Shown: positions 11,447 through 23,794, counted from the first letter of the stretch. The stretch: DNA of 64,000 nt from Pollenia angustigena (GCA_930367215.1 OV884056.1:87803285-87867284); one strand, 5' to 3'. The notes: generated by a model from the letters alone, not told the origin. Numbers and translations: made by a program.

Positions 11447-12560
11447 ACTATTATTGTCTGTACAACAATTTCAGTATTCGTATTTAAAGATTTTTTATTT
11501 AAGACCCCCTTAATGTACAATAAAACAGGGTTGCCGTTTGAAAAATTTTTATCCGACCAAAATTGTCTGCAAAACCTACCAAAATCCTTTGAAACCGACC
11601 AAATTTTTGATATATTTCAAAACAATTATATCGTCATAAAAATGCAAAAGAGCCTATCATAATTTTTAAAAAATTTTCAGTAGCGATACGACTGAGATTA
11701 CAAAAACAGTTTTTAAGGATAGTGTCAATCATGCGTAATGTGTTAACGATATTAACCAGAAAACCCCGTTGTGTTTAGTGCAAAAGATGGATTTCATCGA
11801 GTTTAAGTTTTCATAATAAGAGTTATAAACGTGTGGGCACGAACGTACGCAAAATAGAAGTCAACTTTGGCTAACAGTAGTGAAATGTAAAAATTTGCGC
11901 AATGGAATCAAAAGTGATTAATTTATTTTAAAAGTGTATTAATGTAGGTCTCCATCTAGTATTTACAAAATAAAATATCTCTCTTGGCTTTTGTTTAATT
12001 GGCTTATTTACCGGTCGCGAACGTACGATTTTTCCATATGTTTTTTTATTATTATCACCACGCATTTTCCCATATGTGTCTTTAATTTTCCGTAACAAAA
12101 AAACTTAATACGCCTTTTACAATTGATTGTAATGGAGTATTCAATTTTATAAGACATAGGCTATGCTCCAATACATCCTAATACCTTGCAGACAGCGTTA
12201 TTGTATTGCTTATTGTATACGCGTTGATAGCTTACTCTGTTTTGGAACTCATCCAAACTTTCTGCAAGTTCTGCTGCTCTTATACCATTGCCTTTATAAA
12301 ACTATGTTTCCAAATACAGTATCAAAGCATCCCACTGTGCTACGATTCCTACAACATCTTCCTTTAAGAAGTCTATCCTGTAGAAGAAACACCTAATACA
12401 GAACAGAATTCCTGAAATTCTTTTATTAATGTTATTCTTTTAGGACTTTGTGAAAAAAGCTTTAAATATTACCACAAAGAACCTTAATATTTTTTGCATT
12501 GCGAAGTAAGATTAACTGCCTGTTCTGAACGAAGGCTTAGTTCGTTTAACTTACATTTAA

Positions 12561-13049
12561 AGCCTGGTACTCTGTTCAACATTTCACGTGAAATGCTGTC
12601 AAAACGCATATGAAAAAACTTGTGCGGAATATCAATGAAATAATGTTGATAGAGTTGTACTCTGTTCATTTTGTAAAAAAGTTCCGAAATGTTTCTGACA
12701 ACATTTTTATACAACTGCGAAATAATGTAAGCTGCACTTATTTCACGTGAAATTTTACGCACAAAAATATGAACTGATTATTTAATAAGAAACAAAAAAT
12801 TAATATAACACAACCGGTAACAGTTTTTTAACCATATTTACTTTCTTTTTTTATTAAAAACAATAAATTTTATTAAAATACATGTGGGGTTTGTTTACAT
12901 ACCCAAAACAATGTCGCATTCTTTACAGGAATAAAAACGTCAAATTGTACAAACTCGCAAGATAGGTAACATTGATAAATGTCAAAATTTTCGTGTGAAA
13001 TAATTAATGTTGCTCAACATTTTTCAAAAATTTTAACAGAGTACTAGGC
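12561..13049. mobile_element. 489-bp TTAA MITE, ends agcctggtactctg
   Basis: Flanked by TTAA at 12557-12560 and 13050-13053. Left end agcctggtactctgttcaac and reverse-complemented right end gcctagtactctgttaaaat agree. The palindrome tttcacgtgaaa occurs at about 12584 and again near 12741. No coding frame. Confidence 0.7.
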
Positions 13050-13101
13050 TTAAAACAAAAACAAATTATACAATATTGTCTTTGTTTTACATGTAATTTA
13101 A

Positions 13102-13677
13102 AGGTGCATGTAGACGACATGTTTTTTACATCTGACTTGTCAACTTTTCAAGTCACATGTAATTGTGCATGTCTGTCAAAATGGTTGTTTTACAGAAGGT
13201 TTATAATATTCGCTCACAAACGTACATGTAATTTGCTTCTGACATTTTCTCTGTTTTTTCCCATAGTTGTTGCAAAAACCAAAACAAAAATGCCGCCACG
13301 AAAAATTTTATTTACGCCGTAAAATAATTTAGCCATCTTAACATACTTTTCTTTTAATTCAAAGATACCAATTTAGGATATTACAATGAAACGGTTTTCG
13401 TATATATATTTATATATATATTCAATAGTGGGATGATCATACATATCTCGGTATTGTAAAATATAAACTTCAGCCAGCTAATGATTCCGTCAATAGTGGA
13501 CGCCGCTGCCGGTTTTCTAGCGGCATAGATTTCTGATGTCAGATGGTTTGTCAGAAGAAAATAGAGCATGCTCTAATTGAAATTTTACAGAAGCAAAGTT
13601 TAAAAGGTAACTCACGACATGTATGTATTTTGCAGTGGGAAGTTTGACATGTCAGATGACAAAAACATATCGTGTAC
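13102..13677 (+). mobile_element. 576-bp TTAA MITE, acgacatgt family (copy 1)
   Basis: TTAA lies at 13098-13101 and 13678-13681. Both ends carry a TIR of the form acgacatgttttt-catctgac-tgtcaa. The same family lies in opposite orientation at 53935-54542. The shared interior includes a GC-richer block near 13480-13530. The apparent protein frames of the two copies are alike only because the DNA is. Confidence 0.8.
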
Positions 13678-14175
13678 TTAAGCGAACGAACTCTACGTTC
13701 GACATCGATATAAGCCTAGTTCCAGTCATGGCGTGAGCGCCGTTTGTTGCCAATTCGATCAAATTTTGTATAGGAATATTGCTTGTCGTTAAAAAGTTTT
13801 TTTATAAGAAGAAAAATTTTAACCATCTGACTTGGTAAGCTCGAATAAGATGACAAAACTATCCTTTATAAAACTAATACCGTCAAAGTAACTTGCTCCT
13901 AACGCCATATCCATAGTTTTATCCACAAAAAAAAAAAAAAAAAATTTGTGTTTGGTAAAAAAGCTATGAGATTTGTAATTGTCTGCTATCCGTCCAATTT
14001 TCTAAAACCGACCAAAATAAGGTTTGGCATACCATCCGACCAAACAAAAAATATCCGACCAAATTTGGTCGGAAAAGACCATGTTCGGCAACCCTGAATA
14101 CAAATTACAAAGATTTATTTCTGTTCCTTTAAATATTTTCTTATTTGCAAACTAAAGAAATTAAACTGAAATTCT

Positions 14176-15292
14176 TAAGCTACGGTCTCACTTGGCAAAT
14201 ATTGGAAGAAAAAAAAAAAAAACGTGACTAATAGGCAAACTAAAATATTATATTCCTGAATTAAATTTTTTTTAATATGATACAATTAGCCGTAATCTAG
14301 AAATCGGAATGAAGTGAAATTTAAACCGAACCAATTTTTAAGTTAAATTTTTTACAAAATGACCGTAGTTTTTCCTGCTTTTTGGTACTCAAAAAATTAA
14401 ATAGATAAAATGGCATATTTTTATGAACTTTCAGCACAATGCCGCTTTTAAAATTTGCTCGATCTTAAATTTACTTCATTTCGATTTCTGGAACATACCC
14501 GAATATCTTTTAAATCTCATTAAAAACATTGTTTTTACTATCCGTACTCAAATCAATTCGAAGCGGTATTAATAGTACGGTGAGTACGGATTTTCATGAA
14601 TCAAGTACAGAAAGATTGATTTAAGTACGCAATTTCAATCGCAAAATACTTAAATTATTCATATTCAATTCCGATTTCATACTTGAAATAACTCAAAATG
14701 CGCTTGATTCAGGTATTATAAAGTTGATTTTATCCCAAAATAGAAAGAAAAAATTATTATGATTGATTTACTTACTCGTCTTACACCTTCAAGAATAATA
14801 AAACACCAACATCATGCCCGATATGGTTTTTACTTTAGAAATCTTATGTACATATTACACCAAAAACTTAAACTAAATGAGAAGCAGGAGTATAAATTTA
14901 CTTTTTAACCCTTCGTGATACACATGAGTCTGGCTAGACCTTTTTTCAATGTGTATAGAAAATTAAAACATGCGTAAGCCGGAGGGTTAAACGCAACGAA
15001 AAGTTTAATCTTTTTTTACTTGACTTATTTCAAGAAATTCCGGGATTGAATTTCGAAAGTAATCCCATTTAGGATTGTTTTGAGTACGTTTGAGTGTGTT
15101 ATTCGTACTTGATTTTTTGAGTACGATTCGTACTTAAAGTAATCATAAAAAACTTGATTTATCCCGAGTGTTTTTCTTTCTGTGTAGTAAGTTTTATTGT
15201 GTGTTATTAAGACCATGTTAAATTACACTAACTATGTATTAAAAAAAGGAGCGGTTAAGCTTATTTGGTCATATATTTGCCAAATGAGACCA
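14176..15292. mobile_element. TIR element with ggtctca-ttggcaaata ends
   Basis: Left aagctacggtctcacttggc and reverse-complemented right aattatggtctcatttggc match, continuing as aaatat. The interior holds a smaller inverted pair (agaaatcg-aatgaagt-aattta) at 14296-14330 and 14460-14494, and a TTAA MITE at 14909-14986. No coding frame was seen. Confidence 0.6.
14909..14986 (-). mobile_element. 78-bp TTAA MITE, ends cccttcg (copy 2)
   Basis: Perfect TTAA flanks occur at 14905-14908 and 14987-14990. The ends are cccttcg and the reverse complement of cggaggg. It is the reverse-orientation relative of 10020-10105 and sits inside the 14176-15292 element. Confidence 0.75.
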
Positions 15293-15634
15293 TAATTTTG
15301 GAAAAAGTCTGTTTTTTTAAAACAATTGTTCAAAAAATTTTTAATGAACATGTGTTTTCTTTGCTATTGACTTGATCTACGTTATACTTTGCTTACAACG
15401 ATAGAAATTAGTTATTTTTACGTATGTAGCTGTTTTTTAAAAATTCCTTTTTAATGCGAAATGATTTCAGGTTTCTTACAATTCAAACGAATTAAAATAA
15501 CATAATGTACATGAAGTATAAAGACCTAATAATGTTGCTTAATTATACATTATTAAACAGTTGTTCTGTTTTGAAACAATTTTTAATATTATTTTTGTTA
15601 TTGCTAAGGTTAAATCAAAGAATTGCGTCTTTCC

Positions 15635-15683
15635 ATATCGATCGAAATTTCGATTTAAATTACATTGTAATTTCGATCGATAT
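15635..15683. repeat. 15-bp perfect inverted repeat, cgatcga-rich
   Basis: The left arm atatcgatcgaaatt (15635-15649) and right arm aatttcgatcgatat (15669-15683) are exact reverse complements with a 19-base spacer. Confidence 0.8.
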
Positions 15684-15794
15684 CGAATACCCCCTGATCA
15701 TTTATTCAAATTGAAAGAAATATAAAACAAAACTATCTATACTATTATTATAAACAATTGTGATTTTTAGTTGAACTGTTAATGTTTAATTTTT

Positions 15795-16352
15795 GATATT
15801 ATTATTTAGGCTTGAGTTCATCAAATTTAATTTTCATTGAATTATTTTTACTGAAAGAAGGAATTTTTAAAAAATGAAATTTTATTAAAATTTATTAATA
15901 ATTTTCTTGGCTGAGTTGGGGCTCGATCCTGGGTTGAATTTACATGTTTCAAGAACCACCACATTCTTTGAGTTCCATCCACTCCGGTGCCTGCCAGCCA
16001 ACAGTCAAACATACATCTTTCACCAGTGGTACTGGTGGTTCGAAATTTGTTGTAATTACATATCATTTTTAAATTTATTTACATGTTGCCTCCTTTTCTT
16101 CTGTTTTTTCGTATTCATTCAAGTTAGTTGAACTGTTAATTTTTGATATTTTTAGTTTTCAGTCTGATGAAAGAATGTGGTGATTTTTGAAACATGTAAA
16201 TTCAACCCAGATTCGAGGCCCAGCTCAACCAAGAAAATTATCAATAAATTTTAATAAAATTTCATGCTGTAAAAACTCCTTCCTTCAGTAAAAATAGTTT
16301 AATGAAAATTAAATTTGATGAACTCATGCCTAACTAAAAATATCAAAAACTA
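15795..16352. repeat. foldback structure with ~180-bp arms
   Basis: Arm 15795-15968 and arm 16170-16352 are inverted repeats with a loop of about 200 bases. Shared blocks include gagttcatcaaatttaattt, gaaattttattaaaatttat and gggttgaatttacatgtttc. The right arm is cut by the start of the 2554-bp tandem duplication (16249). The loop contains a short inner inverted repeat (accagtggtactggt). Confidence 0.75.
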
Positions 16353-17424
16353 ATATTATAAAGCTGAAAAGTTTATATGTTTCTATATTTGTAAGAGATA
16401 ATCTCCGGAACTGGCAGTCCGATTTTGTTGTTGCTTTCTACAGAAGTTCACATTGCTTTTTAAAACTTCAAACCCCTCAAACGGTACATGAATGTATTTC
16501 CACATTACCGGCTCATACACTTGCAATAAAATTGTTCAATTTGACGTATAGTACAATTATATCGCCAATATGTATGCGATATTCGAAGGTGGAACAATAT
16601 ATTGGCAACAATCAAGACTTTATATTTTTATTGCACAACGAAAAGAAAGCGATGTGTGTTGGCAACATTGTACAATGCTATTTATGTTGTGCTTATAGGT
16701 TATGTTCACCTTTTTGTTGAATGAATGAAACTATTGTGCGACTTATTGTAAAATATAGGGCAAAATGGAAATAATATGGCGAATATCATATACAAGTGTA
16801 TGGGTCGCTTAAGAGAAATTAAACAATACAATTTCAAATTTTTAAAAAATTTGTAATGAAAAGTTTTCAAGATAAGGAAGGATATATTTTTGAAAGGAAT
16901 TTTTTTCACATTTTAGTTCAGGGAAACTTAAACAATTTTGTTTAAAATTTAACAGAGCCTTCCCTCTTATTTAGTACAAAGCTTGCTTAAAATAATTAGA
17001 TAAAAAATCAAATAAAAAATTATTTAAAATAAGTATTCTTGAAAATTATTAAGCTCTTTAAATAGAAGTTTGACTCTAGACTGAAGGAGAGGTGTTTCTG
17101 GCAGAAAGAAATGAAACGTCAAATTTGGTTGTCAATAAAAAAAAAAAAAAAAAAATAGAAGCAAATTGTGTGAGAAAAAATTAAATTTGTGAAATGGTAG
17201 CAAATTATAATTGTAGTTAAAGAATTAAATTAAAGAATTTAATAAACACTGAAATAAAATTACAAAAATTATTTTTATTAATATAATTTTTTTTCTTATT
17301 CGATCTTTATTATTTAAATTTATATTAATTTGTTTAAGTTTGAGTTCTTTTTTACATGAAAAAATTTACCCTTATCTGTTTGGCGCATTTTAAATACGCC
17401 TACGACTGTTTGATAATAGATTAA

Positions 17425-17643
17425 GGCCCGTTTTCACAACTTACCGATAGCTAAAAGTAGACTTTAACCGGCCTTATAAAAAGTGTTCCCTTATTAAAAA
17501 TTTACTTTAACCTAAAGTGAGCGATAAACTTAATTAAGGTTTATCCTATCTGGTAGGTTAAAGTAAAGTTGTAATAATGGAACACTTTTTATACGTCCGA
17601 TTAAATCCTACCTTTAGCTATCGGTAAGTTGCGAAAACGGGCC
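17425..17643. mobile_element. 219-bp MITE, ends ggcccgttttc (in copy 1)
   Basis: Ends ggcccgttttcacaacttac and (reverse complement) ggcccgttttcgcaacttac run on through cgatagctaaa. Flanks are ttaa (17421-17424) and ctaa (17644-17647). It is the same end family as 38096-38662. Confidence 0.8.
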
Positions 17644-18351
17644 CTAAGGAAATTAGTTCACGTCTTCTTTAATCTATTACCAAACAGTCTTAGGCGTATT
17701 TTAAATATTTGTTACCGTTTTAGGCGTACTAAAGTGTTTTTCGATAGTGGGCTTTTTATGAGGCATATGGTAAATTATGGTCCGATCTTCACGAAATTTG
17801 ACAGTATGTAGTTATGCTTGTTTTTGTAACGAAATGATACATTTTTAGGGTGGTTGTTTCACATTTTGACTCATAATTCTTTTCCTACTGAACCGATTTT
17901 GTTGGATTTCAATCCCAAACTGCTTAGAAGAACTAGAAACAATTTGGTACCAATATTTATTTTTTTTCAACAAACGGACATGGCTAAATGTACTTTAAAT
18001 TACTCAAGGACCCAGAATATAAATACTTTATGGGGTCTTAGATGAATATTAAACAGTTTGACCCGGAATGACAAACTTAGTATATCACAACTTGTTGTGC
18101 CTTTATAAAAAATATATACGCTTTTTTTGGCAATTATTTGCCGTTTTAAGCAATTAGTTAGATGAACGTTATTGAATTATATTGCTTGCGATATATCGAG
18201 ACAACCTTACCTTTGGTTTCAAAGTTTTTAGCAAGCTTAAAGTTATAAATTGTCACATACAGCCCCAACAAAATATTAACTCAAAATAAAAATAAAAAAA
18301 ATGTCGCATACAATCTTCAAAAGTACGTAAAACCTTGAAACTTAACAAGTA

Positions 18352-18802
18352 CACTGAAAGAAAAATGCTTCATATATTTAATGAATCATTTTCATAAAAA
18401 AACTTTCCTTGGGTAAATGAAAACGTTCATTGTCTAAATGGAATTTCATAGTTATAATGAAGTATTTTCGTTAAAATCGCTTCATTGGATTTCGTAATTA
18501 CGTTAAAAATTTTCATTGGATATATGAAAACTTGAGTTTGTCCAAGTTAAAAAAAAATTTTAATTAGGAACATAAAAAAACAATATACAAACATAACTAT
18601 ATTCATAAATTAATACAAAATTATAGTTTCCTTAAAAAAATGTTTAATTGTTAATTAAAAAATATAAGATTTAATAATTTCATACATCGAATGTTACATG
18701 TATGCCACTAAATTTAGGAAATCAAAAAATTTTTCACGTTGTTATTGTTATTATGGACAATTTAATATCATATTTACGCTCTTAATTGAGTAAAAAACAT
18801 AG
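18352..18802 (+). mobile_element. truncated left half of CACTGAAAG element
   Basis: It starts with cactgaaagaaaaatgcttc after TA and is cut by the tandem-duplication junction. The complete version is at 20906-21744. Confidence 0.75.
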
Positions 18803-21356
18803 TTTTAATAAAATTTCATGCTGTAAAAACTCCTTCCTTCAGTAAAAATAGTTTAATGAAAATTAAATTTGATGAACTCATGCCTAACTAAAAATATCAA
18901 AAACTAATATTATAAAGCTGAAAAGTTTATATGTTTCTATATTTGTAAGAGATAATCTCCGGAACTGGCAGTCCGATTTTGTTGTTGCTTTCTACAGAAG
19001 TTCACATTGCTTTTTAAAACTTCAAACCCCTCAAACGGTACATGAATGTATTTCCACATTACCGGCTCATACACTTGCAATAAAATTGTTCAATTTGACG
19101 TATAGTACAATTATATCGCCAATATGTATGCGATATTCGAAGGTGGAACAATATATTGGCAACAATCAAGACTTTATATTTTTATTGCACAACGAAAAGA
19201 AAGCGATGTGTGTTGGCAACATTGTACAATGCTATTTATGTTGTGCTTATAGGTTATGTTCACCTTTTTGTTGAATGAATGAAACTATTGTGCGACTTAT
19301 TGTAAAATATAGGGCAAAATGGAAATAATATGGCGAATATCATATACAAGTGTATGGGTCGCTTAAGAGAAATTAAACAATACAATTTCAAATTTTTAAA
19401 AAATTTGTAATGAAAAGTTTTCAAGATAAGGAAGGATATATTTTTGAAAGGAATTTTTTTCACATTTTAGTTCAGGGAAACTTAAACAATTTTGTTTAAA
19501 ATTTAACAGAGCCTTCCCTCTTATTTAGTACAAAGCTTGCTTAAAATAATTAGATAAAAAATCAAATAAAAAATTATTTAAAATAAGTATTCTTGAAAAT
19601 TATTAAGCTCTTTAAATAGAAGTTTGACTCTAGACTGAAGGAGAGGTGTTTCTGGCAGAAAGAAATGAAACGTCAAATTTGGTTGTCAATAAAAAAAAAA
19701 AAAAAAAAATAGAAGCAAATTGTGTGAGAAAAAATTAAATTTGTGAAATGGTAGCAAATTATAATTGTAGTTAAAGAATTAAATTAAAGAATTTAATAAA
19801 CACTGAAATAAAATTACAAAAATTATTTTTATTAATATAATTTTTTTTCTTATTCGATCTTTATTATTTAAATTTATATTAATTTGTTTAAGTTTGAGTT
19901 CTTTTTTACATGAAAAAATTTACCCTTATCTGTTTGGCGCATTTTAAATACGCCTACGACTGTTTGATAATAGATTAAGGCCCGTTTTCACAACTTACCG
20001 ATAGCTAAAAGTAGACTTTAACCGGCCTTATAAAAAGTGTTCCCTTATTAAAAATTTACTTTAACCTAAAGTGAGCGATAAACTTAATTAAGGTTTATCC
20101 TATCTGGTAGGTTAAAGTAAAGTTGTAATAATGGAACACTTTTTATACGTCCGATTAAATCCTACCTTTAGCTATCGGTAAGTTGCGAAAACGGGCCCTA
20201 AGGAAATTAGTTCACGTCTTCTTTAATCTATTACCAAACAGTCTTAGGCGTATTTTAAATATTTGTTACCGTTTTAGGCGTACTAAAGTGTTTTTCGATA
20301 GTGGGCTTTTTATGAGGCATATGGTAAATTATGGTCCGATCTTCACGAAATTTGACAGTATGTAGTTATGCTTGTTTTTGTAATGAAATGATACATTTTT
20401 AGGGTGGTTGTTTCACATTTTGACTCATAATTCTTTTCCTACTGAACCGATTTTGTTGGATTTCAATCCCAAACTGCTTAGAAGAACTAGAAACAATTTG
20501 GTACCAATATTTATTTTTTTTCAACAAACGGACATGGCTAAATGTACTTTAAATTACTCAAGGACCCAGAATATAAATACTTTATGGGGTCTTAGATGAA
20601 TATTAAACAGTTTGACCCGGAATGACAAACTTAGTATATCACAACTTGTTGTGCCTTTATAAAAAATATATACGCTTTTTTTGGCAATTATTTGCCGTTT
20701 TAAGCAATTAGTTAGATGAACGTTATTGAATTATATTGCTTGCGATATATCGAGACAACCTTACCTTTGGTTTCAAAGTTTTTAGCAAGCTTAAAGTTAT
20801 AAATTGTCACATACAGCCCCAACAAAATATTAACTCAAAATAAAAATAAAAAAAATGTCGCATACAATCTTCAAAAGTACGTAAAACCTTGAAACTTAAC
20901 AAGTACACTGAAAGAAAAATGCTTCATATATTTAATGAATCATTTTCATAAAAAAACTTTCCTTGGGTAAATGAAAACGTTCATTGTCTAAATGGAATTT
21001 CATAGTTATAATGAAGTATTTTCGTTAAAATCGCTTCATTGGATTTCGTAATTACGTTAAAAATTTTCATTGGATATATGAAAACTTAAGTTTGTCCAAG
21101 TTAAAAAAAAATTTTAATTAGGAACATAAAAAAACAATATACAAACATAACTATATTCATAAATTAATACAAAATTATAGTTTCCTTAAAAAAATGTTTA
21201 ATTGTTAATTAAAAAATATAAGATTTAATAATTTCATACATCGAATGTTACATGTATGCCACTAAATTTAGGAAATCAAAAAATTTTTCACGTTGTTATT
21301 GTTATTATGGACAATTTAATATCATATTTACGCTCTTAATTGAGTAAAAAACATAG
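18803..21356 (+). repeat. 2554-bp tandem duplication, copy 2
   Basis: Second unit of the pair starting at 16249. It runs into sequence not present in copy 1 at about 21357, so copy 2 carries the ancestral right flank and copy 1 the ancestral left flank. Confidence 0.9.
19979..20197. mobile_element. 219-bp MITE, ends ggcccgttttc (in copy 2)
   Basis: This is the tandem-duplicated counterpart of 17425-17643, with identical ends and flanks. Confidence 0.8.
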
Positions 21357-21744
21357 TTTTTTAATACAAAATCTACACTGCCCCGGTAGACTAGCTGGTA
21401 GCGAGCTAGTCTATCAGCACCGAGGTTGAGCGATCGAATCCCGCCAGAGACAGAAAAAAAATTAAAAATAAAATAAAGTAAAATAAAAAAAATAAAATAT
21501 AAAAAAAAATAATTAAAAAAAAAAAAAATAAAAAATAATTAAAAAAAAAAAAAAATTTTTACTTTATTTAAAGTATTCATCCAATGAATAATATTCATAC
21601 ATCTAATGTAATGTTTCATTAAATCCTTTTAATGAAACAGGTTTCATCGATCCAACGAAGCGCTGCATAGGTTCCTTTTTAATGCAATTTTTCATGGGAT
21701 TAATGTCAAAATTCATTGGTATTGCGAAGAAAATTCTTTCAGTG
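20906..21744 (+). mobile_element. CACTGAAAG element carrying a SINE
   Basis: Left end cactgaaagaaaaat and right end aaaattctttcagtg are inverted. TA flanks both (20904-20905, 21745-21746), as in Tc1/mariner-like MITEs. No transposase. A tRNA-headed SINE with a long A-rich tract sits at 21379-21557. Subterminal DNA is rich in ttcat/atgaa motifs in both orientations. Confidence 0.75.
21379..21557 (+). mobile_element. tRNA-headed SINE with A-rich tract
   Basis: Head tgccccggtagactagctgg has an A-box-like segment, and gcgatcgaatcccgccagag is the B-box region. An A-rich tract with scattered T follows to about 21557. It lies inside the 20906-21744 element. Confidence 0.75.
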
Positions 21745-22616
21745 TAGTTTTTAGCCAGAAAAACAAAAAAAAAAACTTAATAAGAAAAAGTATAAAATCT
21801 GTAAATTTAGAATTTGAGAAAGGTTTTTGTAGCGAAAATTAGCCGCTGAGAGAGGTTTGAAAATCGCTCGATTTCCCGCTTACCGCTAAAACGTACTTTT
21901 TCCCGCGATTAACAGTACAAAAACGCTAGATTTAGCGGGAAAATTTCTAAATTGGCAACAGTGCCTAAATGTATAATAACCGTTGTCGATGCGCAAACAA
22001 AAGGCAAACTGTGAATTAATAACACTGGTTTACAGCCAAAAAATACCAAGACCGCCACATGCCTAGATAAGTTAATTTGGACCTCCTGAACACGAAAATC
22101 ACAGTAATTTTTTTTCTAAGTACCGTTTTTTAGATAACGGTACTTCTGTGTTTTTCGGTGTATTGTCCCACTCAAACCCTTTTGGAGCGCAAGCAAAAAG
22201 TCCGATCGAAATAAATGGCATGTCGTTGGAAAGGTAATTGAATTCCTTTTCCGTCGATGTGCTGATGTGCTGAAATTTCTGTCTGATAAGAAATGGCTGA
22301 GTAATGGCACCTCAAAGTTAAAAAATTGCTTATTTTTTACGTTTTTTTCATATTTATTTCGTTTTTTTTCTACGTTATATTAGATATCTGTAGTAGAACT
22401 CTCTATCTTTTAACAACTAACGTTAACGTTAATTTTACCGGCACAGTTTATTGCTTACGGTAACAATACAGCAATTCAGTAACTCAATTTTAACAACATA
22501 ATTAAACATTTCAATCAAGTGGCATCTTTGTGAATTAATTAGTATATTTAACGACCACTGCCATCAAGTGCAAACTACTTCTCGTGTGGAACGACTTAAA
22601 GTACTTTCGAAACTAA

Positions 22617-23480
22617 CAAAACCCCATTTATGATTTGATAGTCTAGCGAAAATTGCAAAAAATCGGAAAATTTGCAAAATTAGTGAAAATTTTTAACATA
22701 TCAAACAAGCCATAAAATTGATTAAAAGTCGCTAAAACTATAAGGAATTGCAAAAATTCGGTAAAAATTGTTAAATTAGCGGAAATTTGAAAAATTTGCA
22801 AACAGCGGCTATTAATTAAAAATCGTTAAAACTCTAAAGAACCACAGGAAAAAATCGCTTATATCGCGAACATGGATAAAATTCACGAAAAATTGCAAAC
22901 TTGGAAAAAAACCTTAAAGTTTATTTGAAATCGCTAAATCGCCTAAAAACAAGTTGTCGTAATATATAAACTTTTTTTTGCAAAAATAGCGAAAATTCGC
23001 GAAATTTTTTAATATTTCGAGCAAACCATAAAATTTATTTAAATTCACTTAAACTATAAGGAATGGCAAAAATCCGGTAAAAATTGCTAAATTAGGGGAA
23101 ATTCGCAAATATTTGTTAACAGCGAAATGATGGCAAAGTCTACTATTTATTAAAAATCGTTCAAGCTGTAAAGAATCAGAAAACTTACAGGAATAAAAAG
23201 CTTCTACCGCGAACGTGGCTTTAATTCGCGAATAATTGCAAACCTGGAGAGAAGCAAACAAATTTATTTGAAATCATTAAATCGGTTAAAAAAACAAAAT
23301 GTCGGAAAATAACAAAAAAAAACAAAAAAAAAAACCGCGAAAATTCGCGAAATTTTTTAATACTTCAACCAAACCATAACATTGATTTGAAGTCACCTAA
23401 ACTATAAGGAATGGCAAAAATTCGGTAAAAATTGCTAAATTAGTGGAAATTTGCAAAAATTAGCTAACAGCGGCATGATT
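22617..23480 (+). repeat. satellite-like ~320-350-bp tandem repeat
   Basis: Diverged units are anchored on aaactataaggaat-gcaaaa at 22735, 23053 and 23398, spaced 318 and 345 bases. Each unit includes ggtaaaaattg-taaatta, aacagcgg-type and gcgaa-type blocks. Related single segments occur at 33838-34075 (forward) and 39660-39790 (reverse), and in their duplicated copies. Confidence 0.75.
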
Positions 23481-23794
23481 GGAAAGTCTATATGGTATAC
23501 CACTTATTTTTTGTGTAGAAAAGAAAACACTTTTATTGATTTCCATAAGCTGCATCTAAAATGTAATATTTTTAATGTTTTTTTGTTAATTCGCAAAAAA
23601 ACAAATTTTTTAATATTATTTTTGCAAAATGTATGTAAAAAACGTGAATTTTAAAAATGTTAATGAGGCTTTTATTCGCCAAAATTTCTGTTTGTTTGTT
23701 TTTTTTTTTTTTCAATAACTACGAATTTAAAAATAAACAATTAAAAATATTTTAACAATTTAAATTATGTTAAAATTGAATAGAGAATCGCACT

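Larger units (their letters stand above)
11526..14096. mobile_element. hAT-like non-autonomous element with nested MITEs
   Basis: The left end cagggttgccgtttgaaaaa and the reverse complement of the right end cagggttgccgaacatggtc share an 11-base hAT-type TIR. Both subterminal zones carry repeated ccgaccaaa motifs (11551-11615 and 14006-14062). No transposase is present. The element is host to two TTAA MITEs (12561-13049 and 13102-13677). Flanking bases caataaaa and aatacaaa are only loosely similar, so the 8-bp duplication is not confirmed. Confidence 0.65.
16249..18802 (+). repeat. 2554-bp tandem duplication, copy 1
   Basis: This unit recurs directly at 18803-21356. Four chance frames keep a constant offset of 2554, so there is no net length change between them. 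Two substitutions were spotted: c17830/t20384 and g18534/a21088. The junctions share ttttaata, a microhomology. The unit contains part of a foldback arm, a 219-bp MITE and the left half of a CACTGAAAG element. Confidence 0.9.

Noticed and set aside
13381..13569. Frame similar in sequence to 54076-54267
   Set aside because: Similarity comes from the shared TTAA MITE. Both frames sit in AT-rich MITE DNA and have no recognisable domain.
14600..15188. Separate TIR element with acagaaag ends inside 14176-15292
   Set aside because: Blocks such as gtacttgatt and gattcgtact recur in both orientations, but I could not define two matching ends or a target duplication.
21379..21455. Functional tRNA gene
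   Set aside because: The head has box-like motifs but no convincing cloverleaf with paired acceptor arms. It is followed by an A-rich tract as in SINEs; the same applies to 11266, 28608 and the minus-strand 5543-5612.
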